5,897 nt of DNA from Armatimonadota bacterium (GCA_026392135.1 JAPLCR010000683.1:1-5897), one strand, 5' to 3'; positions 1-5,707 are shown, numbered from the stretch's first letter. Notes: generated by a model not told the origin, from the letters alone. Made by a program: numbers and translations.

Positions 1-2435
1 TCTTTATCACGGCTCTCAACCTGTAGTTGCAGGGCATTTTCGGCGGGAAGGTCGGTGGGTTCAAAGACAAGCAGTATTCCGCGCCCTCCGCCCTCAATGT
101 AGGACTGTGCTATCTCGTCCCAGTGCGTAAAGACTCCTATTGCGCCCTCTGTTGGTTCAGAGGACACCTCAAAACCTACGGAGGCGAGCGCATTAAACAC
201 CTCCCCAGAGGAGGGCACGTAGAGTCGTGTTCCTTGCCCTATTTGACGGTGCGACGCGGGAACGATAACCAGATTTTGCGTCGTTTGCGCTACTGTATCC
301 CCCGTTTCGGAGAGCAGTGTGATTTCGAGATTCGTCTTCACGGGCGCGGAGACATCCGGAAGAATACCTGACAAATTTGTTAGGTATTGGCTTCCCGTTT
401 TGATAGGCGGCAGGTTCAATGCAACACTTCCCAAAACACCTGACAAATTTGTTGGGTATTGACTTCCCGCCGCTTTCGCGCCTTCCCCTGCTATCCTCCA
501 ACGCAACTCTTTCGCCTCGCTATGCTGTCCCGAAAACGACGATAGCGACACCTCTATCTCTACAGCCTCATCGGAAAAGAGGGCGGTGCGCTTCATACGC
601 GGTATGAGAATATCCTGCGCGAAGACGCTCGGTATCACATTGTGGAAGGCTTTCGGCTGACGGTTAAAGTCTAGCAGACCGTTGCACTCCCAGTTCAGGT
701 CAGTAAACTCGGTGATGACGTAGCCAGCGATTGAAGAGTAGCGGCGCATCTCCTCAATCTCCCACTTCAGCGAGAGATGCTCCTGCCACTGCGCGGCTTC
801 CGCAAGGTCGGCGTAGTTCTTGAAGATGCGCCCTAGCCCCTGCTCCTCGAACCGCTCCAACACGCCCGTCGGAACCACAGCGTCCCACCCTGTTGTAAAC
901 CAGTACGGCTCTCCGCCCTCCGCCTCGAAGAGTGGTTCTAGGGCTTGCAGTCCCCAGTTGCCGAACTCGGAGAGAATAAGCGGCTCTTTGCCCCTCTTCT
1001 CCGCGTCGTCGTAGGGAGACCATGTGGGGTATTCGCGATTTGCGAATCGCTCTATAAACTCGGCGTACTTGTCTGCATGGTCGGGGATATTGAAGTAGAT
1101 ATGAAAATCGTCGAGATCGGTGGCGACGTGGAAGTTCGGGATGCAGGGCGAATTGTCTACAATAAGCCATATCGAGGCAATAGATTTCGCCCAGTAGTAG
1201 GTATCGCGTAGCCAGTCGCGCTCATCCGGGTTATTCAAATCAATGCCCCACGACTCGTTCATAATCGAGGCGAAGCAGATGGAGGGGTGATTCGCGTCTC
1301 TAAGCCACATCGCGCTAAAGGTGTCGCGGGCGCGTTTTCGGAAGGCGGAGGTCAGTTTTTTGCCGTTCGGGATTTCGTACCATACCAGCAAACCCATCTC
1401 GTCGCAAAGTTCAAGGTAGACGGGGTCGGGAACCTTAATGTGACAGCGCATGAGGTTTATGCCCAGCGCCTTCGCCTTCTCAAACTGATCGCGCAGGTAC
1501 TCGCGGCTCGGCGGCGTGTAGAGGGTGTTGGGGTAGAAATCTTGGTCAAGGACTCCCACTAGAAATAGAGGCTTATCGTTGAGCCAGACCCAACCGTCGC
1601 GGGTCTCGATTTTTCTCATTCCAAAGCGAGTGGTTATGCTATCTACTGCGCGCTGTTCGTGCAGTAGCGTGAGCGTCGCCGTGTAGAGATGGGGGCTATC
1701 GGGACTCCAGAGAAGCGGGTTTTCGAGCGCGAAACTAGAGCGTAGGCGCGAATAGCCCTCCTCATTCGGTTCGGGTAGGAAGGGCAGAACACGGTTGACA
1801 ACAGGCTCGGACTGCGTGGGCGTATGAATGGTGTAGCGCAACTCCCAGTCTTCATTAAACTCCTCGCGGATACCCCTGAACTGAACCCGGAGGGAGACCG
1901 TCTCTGTATCTACATCTCCTACCAGCGTGGCGTGTTCTATGTAGGTAGGCGCGTGCGCGACTAGCAAAACGCCCTGCCACAAGCCCCCAATGCTAGAGTA
2001 CCAGCTCTGCTTGCCGTGCGGTATCTCCGCAAACGCCAACGTCTCGCCGTTTGGAAGGAGCGCATCCTCCTTGTTGGTGCTGTCTGTGACGCTCACTGTA
2101 ACGGTATGCTCGTTGTTCGCGCCGTAGCCTGTGAGGAGTTCGGTTATATCGAAATCGAAAGGGGTGTAGCCTCCCTCATGCGTTCCCGCGATTTGCCCGT
2201 TGACGGAGACCTCGGTATAGTACTCGGAAGCCCCGAACTGGAGGCGAACGCTTCGCCCCTTCCATGTAGCGGGAACCGTGAAGATTCGCTCGTATACGCC
2301 CGTACCCGCTTTTTCGCGTAGTTGGGGATAGTTGCACTCCCAAGCGAGGGGAACCGTAATTTTCCCTAACTCAATCCCGTTAAATTGAAAGTCCCACTCG
2401 CCATTAAGGGAGAGAGAGTTGCGCTGTTCCGACAT
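1..2435 (-). CDS. Glycoside hydrolase family 2 enzyme (beta-glucuronidase/beta-galactosidase type), C-terminus cut by window edge
   Basis: The ATG at 2435-2433 opens a stop-free frame of 811 codons that is still open at base 1. GAGG (2444-2441) lies 5 nt upstream. There is no signal peptide (it begins MSEQRNSLSLNGEWDFQF), so a cytoplasmic enzyme is inferred. Visible layout: GH2 sugar-binding beta-sandwich, about residues 8-145 (GVYERIFTVP, GGYTPFDFDITE); Ig-like domain, about 150-270, opened by GGLWQGVLL; TIM barrel, about 275-605, with GMRKIETRDG, GINLMRCH, GLLVWYEIPN and NHPSI. The predicted acid/base is Glu394 in MNESWG. The predicted nucleophile is Glu490 in LILSEFGNW. A second Ig-like domain (about 608-735) carries two inserted repeats. 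It is followed by a Rossmann or amidotransferase-like start (YIEGGGRGILLVFEP). GH2 retaining beta-glycosidases release non-reducing-end galactose, glucuronate or mannose; the sugar is not decidable here. Family certain, specificity unknown. Confidence 0.95.
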   Translation of the reverse strand, partial: MSEQRNSLSLNGEWDFQFNGIELGKITVPLAWECNYPQLREKAGTGVYERIFTVPATWKGRSVRLQFGASEYYTEVSVNGQIAGTHEGGYTPFDFDITELLTGYGANNEHTVTVSVTDSTNKEDALLPNGETLAFAEIPHGKQSWYSSIGGLWQGVLLVAHAPTYIEHATLVGDVDTETVSLRVQFRGIREEFNEDWELRYTIHTPTQSEPVVNRVLPFLPEPNEEGYSRLRSSFALENPLLWSPDSPHLYTATLTLLHEQRAVDSITTRFGMRKIETRDGWVWLNDKPLFLVGVLDQDFYPNTLYTPPSREYLRDQFEKAKALGINLMRCHIKVPDPVYLELCDEMGLLVWYEIPNGKKLTSAFRKRARDTFSAMWLRDANHPSICFASIMNESWGIDLNNPDERDWLRDTYYWAKSIASIWLIVDNSPCIPNFHVATDLDDFHIYFNIPDHADKYAEFIERFANREYPTWSPYDDAEKRGKEPLILSEFGNWGLQALEPLFEAEGGEPYWFTTGWDAVVPTGVLERFEEQGLGRIFKNYADLAEAAQWQEHLSLKWEIEEMRRYSSIAGYVITEFTDLNWECNGLLDFNRQPKAFHNVIPSVFAQDILIPRMKRTALFSDEAVEIEVSLSSFSGQHSEAKELRWRIAGEGAKAAGSQYPTNLSGVLGSVALNLPPIKTGSQYLTNLSGILPDVSAPVKTNLEITLLSETGDTVAQTTQNLVIVPASHRQIGQGTRLYVPSSGEVFNALASVGFEVSSEPTEGAIGVFTHWDEIAQSYIEGGGRGILLVFEPTDLPAENALQLQVESRDK
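366..397. repeat. In-frame palindromic repeat element, copy 1
   Basis: This is a 32-bp element. A 20-bp near-palindrome, ACCTGACAAATTTGTTAGGT (366-385), has a single non-Watson-Crick pair (G opposite T). A 12-bp tail, ATTGGCTTCCCG (386-397), follows. It matches copy 2 at 30 of 32 positions. On the minus strand it is read inside the GH2 gene and encodes GSQYLTNLSG, about residues 680-690. The flanking DNA is not similar between copies, so the boundaries are sharp. Confidence 0.85.
438..469. repeat. In-frame palindromic repeat element, copy 2
   Basis: This second copy starts exactly 72 bp from the first. Its near-palindrome, ACCTGACAAATTTGTTGGGT (438-457), has two G/T wobble positions. The tail is ATTGACTTCCCG (458-469). 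Read on the minus strand in the GH2 frame it gives GSQYPTNLSG, about residues 656-666. The 72-bp period is 24 codons, so both copies sit in the same codon phase. They differ at two bases, producing one amino-acid change (Leu versus Pro). Confidence 0.85.
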
Positions 2436-2442
2436 AATCACC

Positions 2443-2505
2443 TCATCCAGAGTATTCTTGCGCGGAAGAAAAAGTCCCGCAAGCCTCTTCAGTTTCGGGA
2501 TTCAT
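2443..2505 (-). CDS. Possible 20-codon leader peptide upstream of the GH2 gene
   Basis: An ATG at 2505-2503 opens a 20-codon frame (MNPETEEACG...EYSG) ending in TGA at 2445-2443. AGGAA (2518-2514) lies 8 nt upstream, which is good Shine-Dalgarno spacing. The stop overlaps the GAGG site of the GH2 gene, and only 7 nt separate it from the GH2 ATG, so translational coupling is possible. The peptide has no homologue that I recognise and no run of one amino acid that would suggest attenuation. It could equally be a chance short frame in the 5' leader. It lies in a different frame from GH2 and is not a missed N-terminus. Confidence 0.25.
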   Translation of the reverse strand: MNPETEEACGTFSSAQEYSG

Positions 2506-2530
2506 GCTCGAAATTCCTGTTTTGGTGTGA

Positions 2531-2559
2531 ATTTTGACTTGTGCAGGTGGTATAGTGAA
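2531..2559 (-). promoter_or_regulatory. Weak candidate promoter for the GH2 gene
   Basis: Read on the minus strand, TTCACT (2559-2554) and CAAAAT (2536-2531) are separated by 17 nt, each matching 4 of 6 sigma70 consensus bases. The predicted start would give a leader of about 90 nt containing the short frame at 2443-2505. This is only a moderate match. The overlapping plus-strand TGG-TATAGT (2548-2556) resembles an extended -10 box pointing the other way. Confidence 0.25.
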
Positions 2560-2733
2560 TAACTCGCCTACTCCATGGTTCGCCCTTCCCGTTTCGGGCT
2601 AAGCGTGTATCCTCTCTTTGAGAAGTTGGTTGCAAGGGATAAAATGCCCTCTAGGGCGTTCAGTCCCCTATCCTAGCCTTTCCCCCGTTCGACACCTCAT
2701 TGGGGGATTTATGGAAGAGGTTTGAGATATGAG

Positions 2734-2814
2734 AGGCTTGCCTGTACCGTCCCTCATTCCGTCCTGCGGACACCTTTCTCCCGATTCGGGAGAAAGGCTT
2801 GACCTATAGGCTTG
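2734..2814 (+). repeat. Three AGGCTTG direct repeats upstream of the membrane-protein operon
   Basis: AGGCTTG occurs at 2734-2740, 2795-2801 and 2808-2814, each followed within a few bases by a TA-containing stretch. An inverted copy (CAAGCCT) lies at 2480-2486. The last two are 13 bp apart. They could be binding sites for a regulator of the divergent genes, but the motif is short and chance is not excluded. Confidence 0.35.
2773..2797. repeat. Perfect 11-bp inverted repeat with 3-nt loop
   Basis: CCTTTCTCCCG (2773-2783) and CGGGAGAAAGG (2787-2797) are perfectly complementary around ATT. No T-tract follows immediately on either strand, so it is not a standard intrinsic terminator. The right arm sequence GGGAGAAAGG recurs at 2879-2888. 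The shape resembles REP-type extragenic palindromes, or it may be an operator or RNA hairpin. Confidence 0.7.
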
Positions 2815-2940
2815 CTTATATAGCGATTCTCTTTTTTAGATACATCAACCATACATACCCCAGTAAGCCGTTCGACATGGGAGAAAGGGGAGTTGGCGGT
2901 GCTAGGCAGTCAAGTTGGTCTCGTTTTTGTCAGAGGCGAA

Positions 2941-2945
2941 AGGAG
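2941..2945 (+). promoter_or_regulatory. Ribosome binding site that selects the ATG at 2951
   Basis: AGGAG lies 5 nt before the ATG at 2951 and only 2 nt before the ATG at 2948, so the second of the two tandem ATGs is preferred. An in-frame TTG at 2915 has no comparable site and would only add a 12-residue extension. Confidence 0.7.
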
Positions 2946-2950
2946 AGATG

Positions 2951-4147
2951 ATGTCAGAGCGCAAAATTCCTTTGGAACTCTTGAGCGGATTCGAGAAAGA
3001 ACAGTGCTCGTATCGCCGCCTGATTATGGCGATTGCCCTGCTTTTTACGCCTTCCATTTGGTATATTCTGTCCCCTCATCTTGATTGGCTTGACCCCTAC
3101 GCTTTCCTAGGCTCGATTTTCGGGGGAATGACCCTGCTTTGGAGCGGTTCCGCTCTCATCCGATTCTATCGCATCAGCTGTTGCAAGCCGTTGGAAGCCT
3201 CTGTCACAACAACCAGTCTTGAGCCGGGTAGCCCCATTCGCCTTCGCTTCGCCTTCAAAATACGTCGCCCTACGGATTTTCGCGCCGTTAGCGTGTTTCT
3301 TTGTTGGCACGAACATGAGGGCGGGATGACTTGGGAGAATCACCGCGACTATGGGGGCAGTTCGATACACGCAGAAATGGGTAGGCAGGAGGATAGAGGC
3401 ATTTATCCGGCGGGAGTAGCCCTACTACTTGAGACAAAGTGGAATCTGCCTGACTACCGGATGGGCGGAGAGAAAGGGGAGTTAGAGGGTGTTGAGTACA
3501 TTAAAACGGTGAAGTGGATAGTCCGAATCAAATTAGAGTTGGAAAATGGAGATACACTGTGGCAAGAGTTCCTACTATGCTCTGGAGACGCATGGCGGAA
3601 TCTTCCTCCTCTAAGGGATAGTAGCCTTAACGAACCGCTCTGCTACTTGGAATTGAAAAGCGAACAACGGTATACCGCCGAAAGTCGCGCCATATTTGCA
3701 AAACTGCTCTGCAAAACGCTTCCCTATTTGCGAAACAGCGAGGCATATCACCCTCTGTATATCCCGTCACGGGCGGCGCTACCTATTCACAAGTGCCTCA
3801 AGGATTTGGGCATTGAAACTTCCCTTTCTGGGATAGGGAGATTCAGCCAAGGGCATTGGGTTCTTAATATGGAGTCACTGGAGGCTTATAGCGATGAGGA
3901 AATATTTGCCGAAACCCTATCAGTTCAAGGAATCACTTCGCCTTTGGAAAAGCATGATGATGACGGTTGGGGGATAAGCGAAGGCTGTATTATCCCGACG
4001 TTTGCACCTATCCTCATCTATAGCATTCTACTTTGGGAATTACCGAACCTCCCTTACGGCTGGCGGTTTTCAGGATTGACTGTCTGCTATATCGCGCTAT
4101 GGATAGGGGTAAACCGAAGGTATTTTGGGCAAGAGCGAAGACGCTAA
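2951..4147 (+). CDS. Membrane protein of unknown function with beta-sandwich and L7/L12-like segments
   Basis: This 398-residue protein is of no family I can name. Two hydrophobic helices lie at about 24-44 and 50-70. A soluble stretch, about 80-212, is rich in alternating hydrophobic strands and ends in KWIVRIKLELENGD (188-201), suggesting an arrestin-like or Ig-like sandwich. LPYL (257-260) leads into PSRAALPIHKCLKDLGIETSL (272-292), which resembles the helix-turn-strand of the ribosomal L7/L12 C-terminal domain. A linker follows with an acidic DDDGWG. Two more hydrophobic helices, about 347-362 and 373-388, end in the basic tail FGQERRR. Four membrane segments with the central domain on one side is an inference. 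It is the first gene of a likely operon; the next start is 33 nt past its stop. The shared layout with that neighbour suggests tandem duplication and a joint membrane complex. The reading frame is secure, the function unknown. Confidence 0.9.
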   Translation: MSERKIPLELLSGFEKEQCSYRRLIMAIALLFTPSIWYILSPHLDWLDPYAFLGSIFGGMTLLWSGSALIRFYRISCCKPLEASVTTTSLEPGSPIRLRFAFKIRRPTDFRAVSVFLCWHEHEGGMTWENHRDYGGSSIHAEMGRQEDRGIYPAGVALLLETKWNLPDYRMGGEKGELEGVEYIKTVKWIVRIKLELENGDTLWQEFLLCSGDAWRNLPPLRDSSLNEPLCYLELKSEQRYTAESRAIFAKLLCKTLPYLRNSEAYHPLYIPSRAALPIHKCLKDLGIETSLSGIGRFSQGHWVLNMESLEAYSDEEIFAETLSVQGITSPLEKHDDDGWGISEGCIIPTFAPILIYSILLWELPNLPYGWRFSGLTVCYIALWIGVNRRYFGQERRR

Positions 4148-4166
4148 AGATGAGAATAGACCACTT

Positions 4167-4172
4167 AGGAGG
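4167..4172 (+). promoter_or_regulatory. Strong ribosome binding site of the second operon gene
   Basis: AGGAGG sits 8 nt before the ATG at 4181. It is a full consensus site at ideal spacing, inside the 33-nt gap after the upstream stop, which supports independent strong translation of the second gene on a shared transcript. Confidence 0.8.
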
Positions 4173-4180
4173 ATAAACCG

Positions 4181-5083
4181 ATGCGCCTCAATGCGCTTGC
4201 CGAAAAACGAGACTTGAACTGTTTGCCTGTGGATGGAAACAGTTCTGAACCCGATTGCCTGAGTTGCCTCGCTATGTTGTCTACACCTATTCTGTTGTAC
4301 TTTCTGCCACTGCCTAACTCCAATTTACGTTTACCAGTGGTCATTATCGGAACCTACATTGTTTTGGATTGGCAGGGTAGAAGAGTACTCACACCGGAAG
4401 CGCGTCTCACTCCAACTCAAGAAGGGCAGGCTTTCCAATACCAGTTGCTACTTCCGCGCAGGCTTCAAGCGCGTTCCGCAACCGCTTACCTCTTCTTGCG
4501 CGAAACGCCGCATCTGGACGAAAAAGGGCCCACACTAACCGCGAGTACGCGGATGTTCGCAGTGCAACACTGGAATGAGAATGATTTCGACGCGCAAGCC
4601 CAGACGCTCAATCTGGACTGGGCGGGAATACCCTCTATGCCCGCCATAAGGAAGCGGCGTAGTGTCGATGTATCCACATACTTCTACGGTTATGTCTATA
4701 GCGAATGGATAGTTGTTCTCCGCGTGGCTTTGAGGAGTGGGCGAGAACTACTGCATGGGTTCAACCTTACAAGAGAGACGAAACTGACAGCATACGTGAA
4801 AGAGCAAACCGCAGACGAATCGCCGCGATTTGACCTCTACCTGCTTCCGAAAGAGATAAAAACTTCCCAGCGGATGGTACTCGCTATCCAAAATCTGCTA
4901 CCCTATCCTAATAAAGCGTCGGTTGTGGAGTTGTTAAAAGAGAAAGAGGAGATATTGCTTCTGGAATCGCTATCCCGTCCACAAGTCGATGCGACGATAG
5001 AGCGTCTCCGCGCTCATGGCGTGCCTACCGAAATACGTTCCACGCCGTCCGAATTTGTACGCGATGCCCCTTACGAGTTTTAA
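4181..5083 (+). CDS. Membrane-anchored protein of unknown function, diverged paralogue of the upstream gene
   Basis: This 300-residue protein starts at an ATG with a consensus ribosome binding site. A polar N-terminus of about 25 residues precedes two hydrophobic stretches (about 27-45 and 50-63). A soluble beta-rich domain follows, about 72-200, ending in EWIVVLRVALRSGRE (175-189). That lines up with KWIVRIKLELENGDT in the upstream protein. Then come LPYPNKASVVELLK (240-253) and LSRPQVDATIERLRAHGVPTEI (264-285). This segment has the spacing of the ribosomal L7/L12 C-terminal fold (helix, Gly, strand). The upstream protein has matching LPY and SRAAL...LGIETSL blocks in the same order. Unlike that protein it ends soon after, at residue 300, and lacks the C-terminal pair of membrane helices. 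Co-transcription is likely. Binding between the two products is an inference. No catalytic motif was seen. Confidence 0.9.
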   Translation: MRLNALAEKRDLNCLPVDGNSSEPDCLSCLAMLSTPILLYFLPLPNSNLRLPVVIIGTYIVLDWQGRRVLTPEARLTPTQEGQAFQYQLLLPRRLQARSATAYLFLRETPHLDEKGPTLTASTRMFAVQHWNENDFDAQAQTLNLDWAGIPSMPAIRKRRSVDVSTYFYGYVYSEWIVVLRVALRSGRELLHGFNLTRETKLTAYVKEQTADESPRFDLYLLPKEIKTSQRMVLAIQNLLPYPNKASVVELLKEKEEILLLESLSRPQVDATIERLRAHGVPTEIRSTPSEFVRDAPYEF

Positions 5084-5177
5084 CGCAAAACGCAGCCTGT
5101 CGCTTCTATAAAGAGGTCGTTCGACTAGCGTGCCATTTCTCTGCGGATGGGATCTAGCCAGATGCAGAGGTTTCGAA
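5084..5177. other. Short gap between the operon end and the transposase remnant
   Basis: No gene, clear hairpin-plus-T terminator or terminal inverted repeat can be seen here. It may contain further eroded insertion-sequence DNA, since the transposase frame ends abruptly at its edge. Confidence 0.4.
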
Positions 5178-5480
5178 CTAGGCATCTTGCATCTTCTGGG
5201 TCAGCTTTGGCTTTTTGCCTTGTGCTATGCGGCTGAGTGCCTTTCGGTCTGTGCTGTGCATGATGTAGAAGGGCGTGCCAAGCTCTTTTGCTACCTCTAT
5301 GTAGGGATATGCTAACTGCCCTGTGTATTCTAGGGCTATGGCTTTTGGCTTGCGCTTGGCTAGCACCTCGGCGAACTTGGAGAGGGTTACGTCCCCTTAA
5401 TCGAGTACTGTTTTCCCGTCGTCGCGCTTAATACAGTAATAACTACCTAACATTTTTCCCACATCTAAGCCTAGAAACAT
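5178..5480 (-). pseudogene. IS110-family transposase remnant with premature in-frame stop
   Basis: Read from the ATG at 5480, the frame begins MFLGLDVGK, the hallmark start of the IS110 DEDD transposase/recombinase domain (first Asp = residue 6). GGGAGG (5495-5490) lies 9 nt upstream. A TAA at 5399-5397 (codon 28) interrupts it, after which the same frame continues with typical family sequence. This includes KAIALEYTG (Glu51, expected second acidic residue) and TPFYIMHSTDRK. It ends at TAG (5180-5178) after KMQDA, near where intact members have KTDKMDA with the remaining Asp residues. Intact family members are about 300-400 residues, so roughly three quarters is missing, including the C-terminal Ser-containing domain. 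A single C-to-T change in CAA could explain the internal stop. The element is almost certainly inactive. No element ends or target duplication could be identified. Confidence 0.8.
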
Positions 5481-5495
5481 AGTTGAATACCTCCC

Positions 5496-5513
5496 TTGAC
5501 AATAAGTTGTCAA
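5496..5513. promoter_or_regulatory. Perfect 7-bp inverted repeat over the -35 box (candidate operator)
   Basis: TTGACAA (5496-5502), TAAG, TTGTCAA (5507-5513) is a perfect inverted repeat. One arm contains the complete -35 hexamer and the other lies in the promoter spacer. A dimeric repressor bound here would block RNA polymerase. The regulator is unknown. The arms also place a TTGACA on the minus strand. Confidence 0.5.
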
Positions 5514-5524
5514 CAGTGTATACT
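5496..5524 (+). promoter_or_regulatory. Near-consensus sigma70 promoter for the RRM gene
   Basis: TTGACA (5496-5501, perfect) and TATACT (5519-5524, 5 of 6) are separated by exactly 17 nt. The transcription start would fall near 5531, giving a leader of about 177 nt before the RRM protein start. The opposite strand has an overlapping TATACA (5522-5517), so weak divergent transcription toward the transposase remnant is possible. Confidence 0.75.
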
Positions 5525-5657
5525 TAAAATTGGCGGTTTCACGAACGAACAAGCGGACTGAAATAGTGCGAAAGAGCGGTTGGACAGTTTTTCTGGCGGG
5601 TCTTTGAATTGTTTCCGCTCCGGTTGGGTTTCGCGTGACATCGACTGGTGTTTTGGT

Positions 5658-5680
5658 TCTCTTCTCATAACGAGGGGAGA
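5658..5680 (+). promoter_or_regulatory. Leader hairpin just upstream of the RRM gene ribosome binding site
   Basis: TCTCTTCTC (5658-5666) can pair with GAGGGGAGA (5672-5680) around ATAAC, a 9-bp stem with two adjacent G-U pairs. It ends 10 nt before AAGGAG (5691-5696). It does not occlude the ribosome binding site but could influence leader folding. No T-run follows, so it is not a terminator. Confidence 0.35.
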
Positions 5681-5707
5681 CACGGTCTTTAAGGAGCTTG
5701 AAACAAT

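Larger units (their letters stand above)
2560..2940. other. Divergent intergenic region rich in short inverted repeats, no convincing gene
   Basis: No frame here has both a start with a ribosome binding site and a plausible length. Several short stems can be seen: CCCG/CGGG around 2589-2599; GCCCT/AGGGC at 2646-2657, enclosed by GGATA (2637-2641) and TATCC (2669-2673); TCCCCC (2681-2686) with GGGGGA (2702-2707); and the long stem at 2773-2797. A T-run follows at 2832-2837. The density of stems suggests a structured RNA, a REP-type repeat cluster, or regulatory DNA. I could not match it to tRNA, tmRNA, RNase P, SRP RNA or 6S RNA. No strong sigma70 promoter for the downstream operon is visible. 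Confidence 0.4.

Noticed and set aside
366..469. CRISPR array
   Set aside because: Only two units are present, they lie inside a coding frame, and no cas genes are in the window.
193..501. Minus-strand open frame of 102 codons with two IPNKFVR repeats
   Set aside because: It lies inside the GH2 gene in another frame. The repeated peptide is just the second-frame translation of the two palindromic repeats.
754..1170. Minus-strand open frame of 138 codons rich in Arg
   Set aside because: It is a shadow of the GH2 catalytic barrel, whose own frame contains both catalytic glutamates and reads through without stops.
2575..2676. Plus-strand 33-codon frame starting at ATG 2575
   Set aside because: It has no ribosome binding site and no recognisable protein character, and it overlaps the stem-rich intergenic sequence.
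2729..2809. Plus-strand 26-codon frame starting with MRGLPVPSL
   Set aside because: It runs through the perfect inverted repeat and resembles translations of extragenic palindromes. There is no ribosome binding site.
2799..2822. Promoter made of TTGACC and TATATA upstream of the operon
   Set aside because: The spacing is only 12 nt, too short for sigma70, and no acceptable -10 hexamer lies at 16-18 nt.
2773..2837. Intrinsic terminator made of the 11-bp stem and the T-run
   Set aside because: The stem ends at 2797 and the T-run begins at 2832, about 35 nt later, too far apart for an intrinsic terminator.
5130..5315. Plus-strand frame of 61 codons
   Set aside because: It is antisense to the transposase remnant and lacks a ribosome binding site or recognisable motif.
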